Shown here piece by piece: positions 15,101 to 24,020 of a stretch of 27,593 bases of DNA. The translations under genes were made by a program, and so were the position numbers. The number at the start of each line of letters is the position of its first letter. Position 1 is the first letter of the stretch. The stretch lies in the IMG/VR virus record IMGVR_UViG_3300037487_000141, positions 1-27,593 of that record. One strand, given 5' to 3'. Source of the DNA: a virus. Under the pieces are notes generated by a model, which did no database searches, was not told where the DNA came from, and worked only from the letters and a program-made list of their open reading frames with translations.

Positions 15101-16942
15101 ATCGTATGCCATTTGCGCCATTTCATCTAATGCTAATCCTTGTTTTCTATAAACTTGAGTTTTTTCGTAGAAATCCATTTCTGGCATTGAGTCGTACTCT
15201 GCTACGCCAGTTTCCTCTGCTAATCGTTTTATGCTAGGTCCGGCCTTTTTCCCGTATAATTGCAAATTCTTTTTTCTGAGGGCAGAAGTTTTTGAAAGTA
15301 TCCCTTTATTTTCTATTATGAAATCTATTACATCCAAATCAATAGGTCGGTAGGGCGGCTCAATCATTTCAGCTAAAGCTGCTTCTGGATATTCAATTTG
15401 ATCTTGTGAAGGATTACTTGCAACCAATCTTTCTTTTTCAAATTGTCTTTCTGAGATGGCCATTTCCTCTTCTGGGGTAAGGATTGGTTCTTGCGCTCTC
15501 AAATCCTTCCTCAAACCCCTGCCCCCCTGCGGAGACTGCCTAATCCTCTCCTCCATGCCCTTCTCTAGTTCTATAATTTTAGCAGCTTCCTCGGCTGACC
15601 TAAACGGCTCATCTGTTCTGCCTGGCAACGCCAATCTCTCCGTTGTCGGCAACTGCGTCCTAGGCGTAACAAGTGGACCTTCGCGTACAATCTCGCCTTG
15701 CAATCCGCGAGTGTCTGGAATAATTGCCTCACGATTGATGCCTTGAGACTCGGTTGTAAATACATTAGTTCTCGGTACTGGATCGTTTAGGTCAACTAGG
15801 CTTTCCTGCATTGGTGTAATGATCCCACGCCGTTGCATCGCTGCCGTGTCGGCCTGTGTGCCACGGACAATTCCGCGCACACCAGCTTCGGGTAGTTCCG
15901 GCACGACGGGTCTAGGCGCGGGTAGCTCGGCGGTAGGTTGTGGCGTTACTTGCGGTTGTTCGCCAGATACAATTTCAGCTTTATCCAACACTCTGCGCCC
16001 GCCTAAATCTACCGTTGTTCGCTTGCCGCTTTCTGCTGGCAATCCTGTCTCTGCTCTCCGCCTCAGTCCCTCTGCCATGATTGCGTTAAAATCTTCTCTT
16101 TCAATACTGCTTGCCCTATTTTCTTTAACTTTTTTTGTAAGCTCGTAAGCCTGCTCTCGGTTATATCCCTTAATCCTTGACCCACTCCCCAGCCCAGCAA
16201 AGGCTGCTCCGAATAAGGCATCCGTTGTAATTGTGCCAGGCGTAACCTCTCCGCCAGTAATTGCCCTTACGCCAGTTCCAACCCCAGCACCTACCCCAGC
16301 CCCCGTGGCTACAGTCTTACCCAGTTCCTGCGCTGCTCTCTTTGCGCCTAGTTCCTTAAACAAAGTCCCGCCAGCTTGTGCCAATTGTCTGATCCCGACT
16401 GCGCCCATTGCAACCGAGGGAGCGTACTCGCCTACGGCGGCGGCAGTAGGAGCAAACTCTCTTGCTCTAGCCACATTAGGCGTAAACTTTTGCAGACCAG
16501 CCTCGGCCAGTTCACTGCCAGCTATTGCCCCACCCACGCCTCCGGCAATTGCTCCAACTGGACCTCCGACCGCCAATCCTCCCAATCCTCCAGCAATCCC
16601 GCCCATCACCGAGGCAGATCCTTTAACCAACCCCGCTGTGCCAGCCGCAACCTTTACATTGGTTGGCACATCCACAGCTTGCGTGTTTACATAATCGTCA
16701 ATCTCAGCGTCCTGCTCTGGCGTGTAGTCGGGCAGGGTGGATGCGTATAACTTAATTTCTTCACCCCACTTGCGGGCTAGGTCAACTTGCTCTGGATAGG
16801 TAAGAGTCTTGTAATCTTCGCTCTCTTTAATCTCAGTCCAAGCAGGCGGGTTTTCTGGTTTGGGTAATGGCTCTGGCTCTACCGGCATCCCCGCCAGTTG
16901 CCGAATGCGATTGGCTGACGATAGCTCTAGGGCTTCAGCCAT
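12110..16942 (-). CDS. Giant internal virion / DNA-ejection protein with polyvalent-type domain (1610 residues)
   Basis: Very large protein in the position of the podovirus ejection proteins (T7 gp16-like by place and size). Residues 97-145 and 210-256 are Gly/Ala-rich and membrane-active looking (VMGGIAGGLGGLAVGG). Residues about 260-490 are Pro-rich and variable. About 490-725 resembles the 'large polyvalent protein-associated' domains (YRKQGLALDEMAQMAYDQSG). The C-terminal 550 residues have segments common in phage internal proteins (GNFVSWPSEMLRILPN, YISYTSPYEIF-like strands), then a basic coiled tail. No catalytic motif for lytic transglycosylase is convincing. The DNA of 14770-15480 is AT-rich relative to the rest, suggesting a swapped module. 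The gene is followed without gap by the lysozyme. Probably carried in the capsid and ejected with DNA. Confidence 0.7.
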   Translation of the reverse strand: MAEALELSSANRIRQLAGMPVEPEPLPKPENPPAWTEIKESEDYKTLTYPEQVDLARKWGEEIKLYASTLPDYTPEQDAEIDDYVNTQAVDVPTNVKVAAGTAGLVKGSASVMGGIAGGLGGLAVGGPVGAIAGGVGGAIAGSELAEAGLQKFTPNVARAREFAPTAAAVGEYAPSVAMGAVGIRQLAQAGGTLFKELGAKRAAQELGKTVATGAGVGAGVGTGVRAITGGEVTPGTITTDALFGAAFAGLGSGSRIKGYNREQAYELTKKVKENRASSIEREDFNAIMAEGLRRRAETGLPAESGKRTTVDLGGRRVLDKAEIVSGEQPQVTPQPTAELPAPRPVVPELPEAGVRGIVRGTQADTAAMQRRGIITPMQESLVDLNDPVPRTNVFTTESQGINREAIIPDTRGLQGEIVREGPLVTPRTQLPTTERLALPGRTDEPFRSAEEAAKIIELEKGMEERIRQSPQGGRGLRKDLRAQEPILTPEEEMAISERQFEKERLVASNPSQDQIEYPEAALAEMIEPPYRPIDLDVIDFIIENKGILSKTSALRKKNLQLYGKKAGPSIKRLAEETGVAEYDSMPEMDFYEKTQVYRKQGLALDEMAQMAYDQSGIGDGTSSTFGSLIAQALATRKKLRTPDKGFESQKKFIKDVLIPSKELTPISAQSLVVGDILQAKQGDIRVIDINPDTMEPILDGGDNYGQQTIKTDSHVFVKTVNNRSIPTMPRPMRGKAGETGFVVSDVQEGAAKVAQKWLTTEGNLPKEMFDIMEAKGSRAQAMLKQIDFTLADLGRAAKALNGTAKLTPEQSGKLDGFLRGRTAVTTLPEPFQPIASQMRRQLDNLSERLIEAGVFTEEPGPSGVSKADIVRERKGEYLTRSYEKFDSPKFTVELVKQRSPTEYANAENFVRTQMKATNPNVTEAEVQGKIKELVEGGRDKPFESLIQASTLGKKLGITKARQDIPKEIRFLMGEYTDPVINYARSASKMINLLQSQEMLNKLKDFGVANKLFFEKPTGNAATQIAAEGSDTRSPLNGLYAEKDLVDALENFEMFHKGGTAFQLYSMANAWVKWGKTVGSVQAQFRNPISNVLIEVVNGNFNFGGNLKPIKTILADFGVPAMDTKEGRAYLTRAAQLGVYDNTVLNEFTQMLKDAQQYKGSTIDYAEMLAGKSANVLKKGVGALNKTYRAGDNLFKLMAWENETKQLMDGRGLSRLEAEVIAAERVKNTRPTYSRVPRIIKAFRLQPLIGNFVSWPSEMLRILPNTLRYANEDIRTPGMRRYGLQRLIGMFVGTSAVYGLIELAKWATGFNDRKTDALRRFVAPYQKNAALMPTGMDGKDVGYVDISYTSPYEIFMGPVQAVAVGRDPEEKILGAIKEFTEAYIGPSILANSIISAYYGKTPQGRTIRNPQDTFTDQSLDVISYVLRQNEPATVSQVRRIAYALSGQPDTSVSRYGRVYKPSEELSALFGIRPQSINVSKALESKASRFNSNMADVGRIFTETYGAVGTVPEAKVREQFEKMQNRRRIMFDEANKDFHAAMLLGLSRSEAISAMRAGGMGVDNASAIANNRYRDYKISRSLTKSMRRELSPEEMEKRQEIGRELMMQQGE

Positions 16943-16943
16943 G

Positions 16944-17735
16944 TTATCTGCCTAGTCTTGATTTGATATAACTGGAAGCTGTCGGTTCTTCGGATTCACC
17001 AAAGAAGTTATTTAATTGGTCTTTTAATACTTTTGGGGTTTTTGGATCTCTCCACATTCTTTCAGCCTGCTCGTTGCTATAAGAAATTGTGCTAAGGCGA
17101 TCCGCACCCGTCAACACAACCTTGCCTCCCGTAGATGCTTTGACCAATTCTTTTCTGACATCTTGGCTGGCCATTCTGATTGCTGAATCTCGATCATACC
17201 CCTCAGCCTCATAGGTGGACGCAACTTGCGGTACTTGGTTCCTATAGATTTGACCATAAATATCTGCGCTAGTTTTTCCAACTTGCTCGGACAATACAGT
17301 TCTTTTTACTCCGCCTAAATCGACTGTGGCCGTAGGCATTAAAGACTTCTCGCCAGCGAGGTAATTTTCCATTGTCCTTCTCTTTGCGTCTCTGATCCTA
17401 GCCTCAACATCTAACTCGCCCTGCATCTTGGTGGCTTCAAGAATGCTTGGTCCACCAGAAGCCGTCATCCTTGCGCCTATCTCTTGCCCAATAGGTATGC
17501 CAAATTCTTTTTGTTTTTCTTGCTCAAGAAATGCGGCTATGTCGGCAGCCCTGCCAGCCCTTCCAATCGGAGTTGACATTGTCTCTTCTTCTTTTCCCTT
17601 TGCTACACGTTGACGACGTTCCTCCATCTTGAGGGCATCCTCTTCAGCCTGCATAGCTTTGCTTGCACGATAGGCTCTAATTCTATCCATTTGCCAAGGC
17701 AACGGAATCAATGGATCGTTTGGGTCAAGATCCAT
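16944..17735 (-). CDS. Internal virion protein-like hypothetical, 263 residues
   Basis: Starts MDLDPNDPLIPLPWQMDRIR; a highly charged helix follows (QAEEDALKMEERRQRVAKGK) and the whole is rich in Glu, Lys, Arg and Ala, suggesting coiled coil. No motif recognised. Its start overlaps the stop of the upstream protein by 11 bases and it lies just upstream of the giant ejection protein, so a structural, internal-core role is likely. Codon use in 17000-17350 is more AT-rich than in most of the structural cluster. Confidence 0.6.
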   Translation of the reverse strand: MDLDPNDPLIPLPWQMDRIRAYRASKAMQAEEDALKMEERRQRVAKGKEEETMSTPIGRAGRAADIAAFLEQEKQKEFGIPIGQEIGARMTASGGPSILEATKMQGELDVEARIRDAKRRTMENYLAGEKSLMPTATVDLGGVKRTVLSEQVGKTSADIYGQIYRNQVPQVASTYEAEGYDRDSAIRMASQDVRKELVKASTGGKVVLTGADRLSTISYSNEQAERMWRDPKTPKVLKDQLNNFFGESEEPTASSYIKSRLGR

Positions 17736-19515
17736 ACATTTCCTTAACTTTCTTATCCATCCACCTACGGATAATATCTTTCACCTTTGGTCTATTGCGT
17801 ATAGACTCGGCAATTCTCTCGCCGTACTCAATGTAATAGTTTCTCAAATTGTCAGATGCCCTAGTCAGCATCCACTCGCGGAACTGAAGCCACTTAGGAT
17901 TATCTTCGCCATAAACTTCACGAGCAACCCAACACAATATCCCTGCTGAGGCAAGGCCGCCAAACCCTCCGGCAATATCCTTAAATCCACCAGCAAGTGT
18001 GGCAAAATTTTGGAATCCATTAGGTTGCCTAGAAATTGCACCAACCTGCGCGCCGTAAGTGCTAGATAAGTAATTAGCTTGAGAGCCGTAAAGGTTTGCG
18101 AATGTATTTGTCAAGGCAACTGGAATGTTCTGGTCCACCGCCTGATAAAACGGTGCCGCCGTCGAGGGCTGTTGGTTAAAGCCGCCAGGTAGGGCTTGGT
18201 TGGCTTGGATGTAGTTCTGGAAAGCGGCCTGTTGCTGACCCGTCCTAGCTTGGCTCAAGTTGTAAATGGAAGGTCCGCCAGCGATAAAGTTGGAAGCCGA
18301 CCCCAGCCTGTTCTGCTGGAGTGCATCACGGAAAGCCAAGTCAGCTTTGAGCGCATCGCCCGTAGTTTGGCCTGAACCGAGAAACTGCGCGGCAGCACCA
18401 TACCGAGCCAGCTTGCGTTGCTCACCCGCTGCCCCCGTAGTTACCGCTTCTTCAACCGCAGGAGCTACGCCAAAGATATTGCCTCTGGCTGTCTGCGCTC
18501 CGCGAGCAGCCTGCTGGTAGGCACGTTGCTCCTCTGCCCCCAACTGCGCCCCCAACGACAACTGTGCCATTGCCTCGCCTTCAATACGTTGGCGTAATGC
18601 TTCAGTCTCCGGCGTAGTAGTTGCGCCAATGGGTGTTTCCGCCATCTGCCGGTAGCGTTGGCCTAGCGCAACCGAGGTGCGGTAGGCATCGGGATCAATC
18701 TGGTAAAGCTGTTGCGAGGCACGCTCTTCGGGCAGTTGCACAAACGAGCGGAACGAAGTTATTTCCTTTAACGCTTCGGGACTGTCGGCGGTAATGGGCT
18801 TGAAATTCTTTTGCATACCCTGCGCTTCGGTCACTGCGCTGGTTACGCTTTTTAAGTCATCGCTGAGTTGCTTGATAAATACTTCTGAACTAGTCCTACG
18901 AGCGTCACCAGCGGGTAAACCAGCTAACAGCTGATTGGCCGTATTTAGACGCTCTTGAATCCCAGCAATCTGAGTGTTGCCTCGGTCAATTACGCTGTTT
19001 AAGCGGGACAACTTAGAGTTATTGTAATCTTCAATAATCTGCTGGTCGGAGACTTGGAAGTTTAACATCGTGCCAAGGTCGGACGATCCGTAGTTGCGAT
19101 CAGCCGAAAGCTGGGCGAGGGCTTGGTTGAACGCAGAACCAGCGTTTTGATTTTGCATACCACCTCCACCAGCAGCCAACGCTTGAATCTGGGAAGCAAG
19201 CGAGTTTCTTGTATTTTCTTGGCTTGTCGCCTCATCAAGTCTTTTCTGTAGTGCGTCAATTTGTGGTTGTGTTTGTGCTGTTATTGTTTTCTGTAAATCA
19301 GAATCTTTTCTTTGTTGAATAAGTTTATTTACTTCTGAACCATCAAGCATTTTTCCGCCAGCAGCATATCCGCCTTGTTCTCCCTGCCTGTAATTTGTGT
19401 TTGATGCTCCCTCAAAAAAATCTCCACCAGGATGAACCCAATATGTTTTTCCTGGTATTGCATATCCAACAGATGCAGTTGATATGAATCCGTCTGGAAC
19501 TCCTGGTAGTGCCAT
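17725..19515 (-). CDS. Internal virion protein with conserved C-terminal 'CWVAREVYG' domain
   Basis: This 596-residue protein is Gln/Ala-rich and helical (many QQ, AQ, LQ segments; heptad-like stretches around 90-240), as expected for an internal virion or core protein. The last 71 residues form a compact domain beginning CWVAREVYGEDNPKWLQFR (C528) with long basic helices to the end. This 'AREVYG.NPKWLQFR' element is repeatedly found at the C-terminus of phage structural proteins of unknown role. The first 100 residues are Gly/Asn/Tyr rich (GYAIPGKTYWVHPGGDFFEG). Start ATG at 19515 has only a 3-base gap from the preceding stop. Confidence 0.65.
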   Translation of the reverse strand: MALPGVPDGFISTASVGYAIPGKTYWVHPGGDFFEGASNTNYRQGEQGGYAAGGKMLDGSEVNKLIQQRKDSDLQKTITAQTQPQIDALQKRLDEATSQENTRNSLASQIQALAAGGGGMQNQNAGSAFNQALAQLSADRNYGSSDLGTMLNFQVSDQQIIEDYNNSKLSRLNSVIDRGNTQIAGIQERLNTANQLLAGLPAGDARRTSSEVFIKQLSDDLKSVTSAVTEAQGMQKNFKPITADSPEALKEITSFRSFVQLPEERASQQLYQIDPDAYRTSVALGQRYRQMAETPIGATTTPETEALRQRIEGEAMAQLSLGAQLGAEEQRAYQQAARGAQTARGNIFGVAPAVEEAVTTGAAGEQRKLARYGAAAQFLGSGQTTGDALKADLAFRDALQQNRLGSASNFIAGGPSIYNLSQARTGQQQAAFQNYIQANQALPGGFNQQPSTAAPFYQAVDQNIPVALTNTFANLYGSQANYLSSTYGAQVGAISRQPNGFQNFATLAGGFKDIAGGFGGLASAGILCWVAREVYGEDNPKWLQFREWMLTRASDNLRNYYIEYGERIAESIRNRPKVKDIIRRWMDKKVKEMYGS

Positions 19516-19518
19516 AAT

Positions 19519-19995
19519 TTACGCCTTCAATTCTGGATTGCTGATATTTGTGCCAACCGTCCCATAAAAGTCTACTGGCCCTGGCTGGCGGTTAAACGCC
19601 ACGCTTGGCTCAACCGATCCGTATGGGCTAGTGCCATACAAACGCTCAAACTGGCGGGTCATCTGATCGCCCAATCCTCGGTTTAAGGCATAAGCCTGCG
19701 GGCTAGTCTCATACTGCCGACGCAAAGATTCCAGCGTGCGTTGCGGTCCGTACTGCCGTTCTAGTTGCATCCCCGCCTGCACCCCTGCCTGCTGGTCAAG
19801 AGCCGATAATTGCCGTTCTAGCGAGCGTTGCTGTGGCATATATTGGATGCGGAGCTTGTTCTCTAGTTCTGCCATGCCAGGAGCCTTCTCCATGTACGTC
19901 TCAATGTTCTTCTTATACGCCTCGGCATTAGCCTGCGCTACCGCACTCGGATCGGGCGGGGGCGGGGGTGCGGGAATGGAAGGTCCGCCACCCAT
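19519..19995 (-). CDS. Hypothetical internal/structural protein, proline-rich N-terminus
   Basis: This 158-residue protein starts MGGGPSIPAPPPPPDPSAVA, a Gly/Pro-rich leader common in small podovirus core proteins, followed by long Gln/Glu/Arg helices (QRSLERQLSALDQQAG, RQFERLYG). The N-terminal glycine suggests flexible or membrane-proximal placement. No enzyme motif. It lies between a GNAT-like protein and the large internal protein, as internal virion proteins often do. Confidence 0.6.
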   Translation of the reverse strand: MGGGPSIPAPPPPPDPSAVAQANAEAYKKNIETYMEKAPGMAELENKLRIQYMPQQRSLERQLSALDQQAGVQAGMQLERQYGPQRTLESLRRQYETSPQAYALNRGLGDQMTRQFERLYGTSPYGSVEPSVAFNRQPGPVDFYGTVGTNISNPELKA

Positions 19996-19996
19996 G

Positions 19997-20386
19997 TTAG
20001 CTCATAGCCTTTCGCATAAAATTCATGTAGTCGTAAACTTTCTTGGTTCCGTTACGGTTAAAGATTAGGCTCCTGCGGGGGCCAAGTTCGTCCCAGAGGA
20101 TCGACAGCAGGCGTTTCATAGCCAAACGGCTATGGGGTGTAGATGTACCATCAATCGAGGTTACAGTCAAGTCGATGTAAGCATCTGGCGCGTCTGGCTT
20201 ATGTACATAATGAGGAACCTCTTGCGAGCCGTCCACCGCCCTAGCCACAGCCACCCCTACCACCTCTTGCCCATCCTTAACCACCCCAACCAAGTTATTA
20301 CGCTCGTACCAATCAAACCACTGCCTAAAGTTAGGCCAGCGCGATTCTGGTACACCAGAGGCTTCGACATACTCCACCGCCGTCAT
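19997..20386 (-). CDS. GNAT acetyltransferase-like protein in the virion module
   Basis: This 129-residue protein has GNAT-like order: a helix (RWPNFRQWFDWYERNN), paired strands GVVKDGQEVVGVAVARAV (34-51), a YIDLTVTSIDG strand and a helix MKRLLSILWDELGPRRSL (89-106). The acetyl-CoA loop (Q/RxxGxG/A) is not clearly present, so the fold may be used structurally. Proteins of this type are found beside ejection proteins in T7-like phages. ATGA overlap (20383-20386) links it to the tail protein upstream. Confidence 0.5.
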   Translation of the reverse strand: MTAVEYVEASGVPESRWPNFRQWFDWYERNNLVGVVKDGQEVVGVAVARAVDGSQEVPHYVHKPDAPDAYIDLTVTSIDGTSTPHSRLAMKRLLSILWDELGPRRSLIFNRNGTKKVYDYMNFMRKAMS

Positions 20387-22206
20387 ATATTCTTTTGCAC
20401 CTGTATGGTGTCGGGGTTGGCCGCAAGGATTACGGAACGAACTGCCAGCTTCTTTAACGGAGCTTCGACCTTAATTCGCATATTACGCCACTTCTGGTAC
20501 GAGCGCAGGCTGTCAGCACGCATATTGGTGGTTTGGGCAGACAGGGTTGCGGGCAGGGTAAAGGGTAGGGTTAAGCCCCCAGGCGTGGCTGTGTTTACAT
20601 TTGTACCCAGCGTAACAAACTGCGAGTCTGATTCCCGCTTCATCGAGATCGTCGCACCCGTTGACGACGAGAAGTAAAACTCTATCTCATAGTGCGAACC
20701 GTATTTCTGGGCGATGCGATCATCAAAATCATACGCCTTGGTGATAAGGTAACTGCTGTAAGTACCAGTTGTGCCAAAGTCCTTAAACTGCGTGTCGCCG
20801 TCCGCTTCGGTATCGGGGTCTAGGTAATCAAAGCTATGCCCCAGCTTGCCCGTTGGCGTGCCAATGGCCAGCTTGGGTCCGGTAACGGTGTAGCCAGACG
20901 AGAAGTTGGTTTGGTACATGGCCGATGCGCCAATGTTCCAGTACCCCTCAAAAGCGTTAAAGAGCAAGTTGTAGACAATGGTGTGGCTGTTGGTCGTGGC
21001 AGAATCCAGCGGCACGCTCAAGTAGTACCGATTATTGTGAAACTGCCCAAAGCATTTGGAATAGAAATTCTTGTTGATCCTAGCGATTACATCTTTGATT
21101 GCCTCAGAAATTGGTACGCCGACAATAAAGTAGTCGTCCGACAAAGAGCGTTGCACCGAGCGGATGCCGTCCTCGGCCAAGAAGTAAACATCCTTACCCG
21201 CAAAGCTGACCGACCTGCCAGCAATACACCCAATGCGGTCGTTGATAAGCCGCACTGTCCAGCCCGCAGCGGTTAAGGCAGTAGGATCAACTGTGACCAA
21301 GTAAATCTTGCTGGGCTTAAAGACCAGTAGCTCGTAATCAAAGAAAGGTTGGATAGCCACAATGTCTTGCCCGTCATCGCCACCCACCACAATTGAGTTG
21401 GTCGTTTTCCATACTTCGGGGTCGAGCAAATCTGAGGCGTAGAGAGTATTACGATCTGTGCCAGTGCCGACCGCAAACAAGCGGTTGGTAAATTGTTTGA
21501 CTAGCTTTAATCCAGTCGAAGCCAAAGCGGATACGCTGGCAGTTGCGGTGGCTCCGCTACCCGAACCGCCGGAGATGGTGACTGTCGGTGCGGAGGTATA
21601 GCCAGAACCAGCAACAACAACGGTAATTGCTGTCACCTTATTAGACACCACAGTCGCCGTAGCGGTAGTGGTCGTGCCATACGCTAGGTTAGGCGCACCA
21701 ACTGTGACCGTAGGCGTAGAGGTATAGCCCGATCCCTCGTTGGTTACTGCAATCGAAAGCACGCTTGTCCCTTGCCGAAACGAGTTTGTGCCATCGGTAA
21801 ACTGCAAGAAACTTGCGCCATCGGTGTAGAAAAGTTTGTTGTTAAACTGGGAAAAGTTTACATCTACCGCCCCGCTACTAACCGTTCCGCCCGTGGTCGA
21901 CAGGGTGGTTGCGCTGGTCGTTCTAAATATCTTGCCGTCACTGGCCAGTACAATCTCTTCAATAGTTGGCGTGTCAAAGTAGTGTAACCCTTGGATAGCC
22001 GAGCCGGTGGAGAAGGTAGTCGAGATTGTTTCAGTTCCCATGCGGGTTTGCAATGTGCCGCTGGGGCTAATCGTCATGTTGAACAACTCGCTGGCTTGGT
22101 TGTTCTGGATTAGGTAAGGAACAATGCCAGAAACTTGCCCACCCTCAAACGAGCTTGATCCCGCTATGACCAAGACATCATCGGTGTTGTCGATGTAGTA
22201 TGCCAT
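20383..22206 (-). CDS. Tail hub/nozzle-type structural protein with repeated beta module
   Basis: This 607-residue, beta-rich protein likely forms part of the short tail. The N-terminus (QNNQASELFNMTISPSGTLQ, 34-53) resembles podovirus tail-nozzle or tubular B proteins. Residues 152-228 contain a duplicated module GSGYTS-(T/A)-PTVT, the second copy continuing ISGGSGSGATATASV, typical of beta-sandwich insertions in tail proteins. From 245 to 500 there are propeller-like strands (FAVGTGTDRNTLYASDLLDP, DRIGCIAGRSVSFAG). Upstream is a probable tail adaptor. The exact homologue is not established; the assignment rests on size, position and composition. Confidence 0.6.
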   Translation of the reverse strand: MAYYIDNTDDVLVIAGSSSFEGGQVSGIVPYLIQNNQASELFNMTISPSGTLQTRMGTETISTTFSTGSAIQGLHYFDTPTIEEIVLASDGKIFRTTSATTLSTTGGTVSSGAVDVNFSQFNNKLFYTDGASFLQFTDGTNSFRQGTSVLSIAVTNEGSGYTSTPTVTVGAPNLAYGTTTTATATVVSNKVTAITVVVAGSGYTSAPTVTISGGSGSGATATASVSALASTGLKLVKQFTNRLFAVGTGTDRNTLYASDLLDPEVWKTTNSIVVGGDDGQDIVAIQPFFDYELLVFKPSKIYLVTVDPTALTAAGWTVRLINDRIGCIAGRSVSFAGKDVYFLAEDGIRSVQRSLSDDYFIVGVPISEAIKDVIARINKNFYSKCFGQFHNNRYYLSVPLDSATTNSHTIVYNLLFNAFEGYWNIGASAMYQTNFSSGYTVTGPKLAIGTPTGKLGHSFDYLDPDTEADGDTQFKDFGTTGTYSSYLITKAYDFDDRIAQKYGSHYEIEFYFSSSTGATISMKRESDSQFVTLGTNVNTATPGGLTLPFTLPATLSAQTTNMRADSLRSYQKWRNMRIKVEAPLKKLAVRSVILAANPDTIQVQKNI

Positions 22207-22216
22207 AGCCGTGAGA

Positions 22217-22912
22217 CTAAATGATCTCTTCGATACCTAAATCGCCTAGTCCAACTGGGGTAATCTGTTTCATCCCGCCGACCTGGGAGAGTTCGTAGTT
22301 GGCCATTGAAGCAAGGTCAGAGTTAGCAGCCTGGGTGACAACCTGCGCCTTGCCGTACTGCCGTTCCCGCTCCAAGGCATCAGCGTGGGTTAAGGACAAA
22401 ACAACGTGGCTGACGTGGGGGAGGCGCAGTTCATCGGCAATGGCGTTGGCCGAGGGAGGAAAGTCCACTACATAATTGGAGCGGGTTAGGCACTGCAACT
22501 TTTGCACCACCAAGAGCGTGTTGGTGCTGGTGGTGTCCAGCTTGGGGTAGAGGTCTAGCTCGGCTGTGCCGCCGGTGTTACGCCCTTTGAAATAGTAGAA
22601 CGCTGGCGTGCCAGTCGTATCTTCGTCCAGCAAGTTAGCGTCTTGGCTGACGATGGTAGACAGATCCATCGCTTGTATTTCAGCATCGTTGTAGGCTACC
22701 GACAGCGGGTTCTCCACGGTGGAGCCAAGGGAGACAGTTCGGCTGGCTGTGCTAACCGAGTAGGTGGAGGTAGTGACAGTCTCACGCCAAGGCGCAAAGT
22801 TCCAGACTCGACGATAGTTCAGCGAGGCTGACTTTTGCAGGAAGGTAAGCGTATCGGCATCGGTCTTGCCAATCTTCTCGCCTGCGTATTGGGCGATTTC
22901 AGTTAGGGTCAA
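22217..22912 (-). CDS. Tail adaptor / tubular A-like structural protein
   Basis: This 231-residue protein starts MTLTEIAQYAGEKIGKTDAD and continues TLTFLQKSASLNYRRVWNFA, the N-terminal helix-helix-W pattern seen in podovirus tail adaptors, then a beta-rich middle and C-terminal helices (LTHADALERERQYGKAQV). The start is TTG at 22912, overlapping the fibre stop (TTGA) and preceded by GGAGG (22917-22921) at 4-base spacing, which decides it over later ATGs. It pairs with the large tail protein downstream. Confidence 0.55.
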   Translation of the reverse strand: MTLTEIAQYAGEKIGKTDADTLTFLQKSASLNYRRVWNFAPWRETVTTSTYSVSTASRTVSLGSTVENPLSVAYNDAEIQAMDLSTIVSQDANLLDEDTTGTPAFYYFKGRNTGGTAELDLYPKLDTTSTNTLLVVQKLQCLTRSNYVVDFPPSANAIADELRLPHVSHVVLSLTHADALERERQYGKAQVVTQAANSDLASMANYELSQVGGMKQITPVGLGDLGIEEII

Positions 22913-24006
22913 GCTGCCTCCAAGGCTGTAACTTTAGCTTCGAGGGTTTCAATCTTAGCAATGGCTTCTTTAAGAGCCGCTGTCAGAAGGGGAACTATCT
23001 TAGATTGGTCGATGCCTTGGTGGATTGGTTTGCCATCAGAATCAACAGCGTCCTTCTCTCCACTAACACACTCAGGGACGATTGCCTTAGCTTCATGGGC
23101 TACAAATCCATCAACCTTGTTGCCACCTTCGTCTGCAATCCAATTAAAACGATAGACAGGAAGTTGTTTAACTCGCTCAATCCCATTAGAGATTGGCTCA
23201 AGATTTGTTTTTAAGCGATAGTCGGAAGATGTTACATAAGAAGTTGCACTTGCAGTTACCTCAATGCTTCCAACTTTTGTTCCAGAATAATAAAATCCAG
23301 CTGCAAATCTATTGCCAGCCCCAGTTGTTGAATTTGTTGTTAATGGAATGTTTGAGGTACTAGATCCACTTGCTTCTACTGTAAACTTTCCTATTGCTGT
23401 TGCAGTCCCAATCCCAACATTTCCACTCGAATCAATGCGGAGGCGTTCTGTTGAACCAGCAACCATTCTTATTGCTTGACTTCCTCCGTGTAGGTCTAAG
23501 TAATTATTATTTCCTTCAACAAAACAAGTATTAGATGATGATTGCAGTCTAATCGTAGCATTAGATGATTTATTGATATGAAGCTGATCGGAAGGACTCG
23601 TAGTCCCAATCCCAACGTTGCCACTTGCATCCTTAAAAATCTGACCACTGCCGACATTGATTGTGTTGGTGGAGGCGGTGATGGCTCCTAGGAATGTGGG
23701 GGTAGTGCTATTGAGCGTAGTAATTGTTCCAGTCGTGCTGTTAAGAGTGGTAATCGTTCCGCTGGTAATTGTGGCTGTGGGTAATGTGCCAGCAAAGTTA
23801 GCCACCGTCATCCGCTTTAGGTTGTTAGAGTCAGAAAAGTCACCGAACAAAAGCGTATCGTCCGCAGCAATGGTTGTCTCAGCCGTGCGGTCTTGGATAA
23901 GGCCGGAGGTGGGGGTGGCAGCGTTGACCAGTGCGGCCAGCTTGGCGGCGGTTACGTCATTGGCAACGCCGTCAGTAAAGGTTGTTCCAGCAGAAAATGA
24001 GGCCAT
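22909..24006 (-). CDS. Tail fibre/spike protein with C-terminal S74 intramolecular chaperone
   Basis: This 365-residue protein should attach the virion to the host surface. The shaft has repeated GNVGIGT(T/A) turns (about 130 and 200) and Thr/Ser-rich repeats (TSGTITTLNSTTGTITTLNS near 80-100). The C-terminal domain begins around residue 258 with SSDYRLKTNLEPI, the S74 peptidase signature where self-cleavage uses the Ser-Asp dyad after trimerisation, followed by YRFNWI, GFVAHE and a C-terminal coiled coil (AIAKIETLEAKVTALEAA). S74 domains release the folded trimer. The middle (23200-23560) is AT-rich, as often in exchanged receptor-binding modules. Relatively short for a fibre, so it may form a stubby appendage. 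Confidence 0.85.
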   Translation of the reverse strand: MASFSAGTTFTDGVANDVTAAKLAALVNAATPTSGLIQDRTAETTIAADDTLLFGDFSDSNNLKRMTVANFAGTLPTATITSGTITTLNSTTGTITTLNSTTPTFLGAITASTNTINVGSGQIFKDASGNVGIGTTSPSDQLHINKSSNATIRLQSSSNTCFVEGNNNYLDLHGGSQAIRMVAGSTERLRIDSSGNVGIGTATAIGKFTVEASGSSTSNIPLTTNSTTGAGNRFAAGFYYSGTKVGSIEVTASATSYVTSSDYRLKTNLEPISNGIERVKQLPVYRFNWIADEGGNKVDGFVAHEAKAIVPECVSGEKDAVDSDGKPIHQGIDQSKIVPLLTAALKEAIAKIETLEAKVTALEAA

Positions 24007-24020
24007 AGTATAGTTTCTCC

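Noticed and set aside
16233-16694. A 153-residue plus-strand frame rich in Pro/Ala
   Set aside because: It is the antisense shadow of the Gly/Ala-rich membrane-like region of the giant ejection protein.
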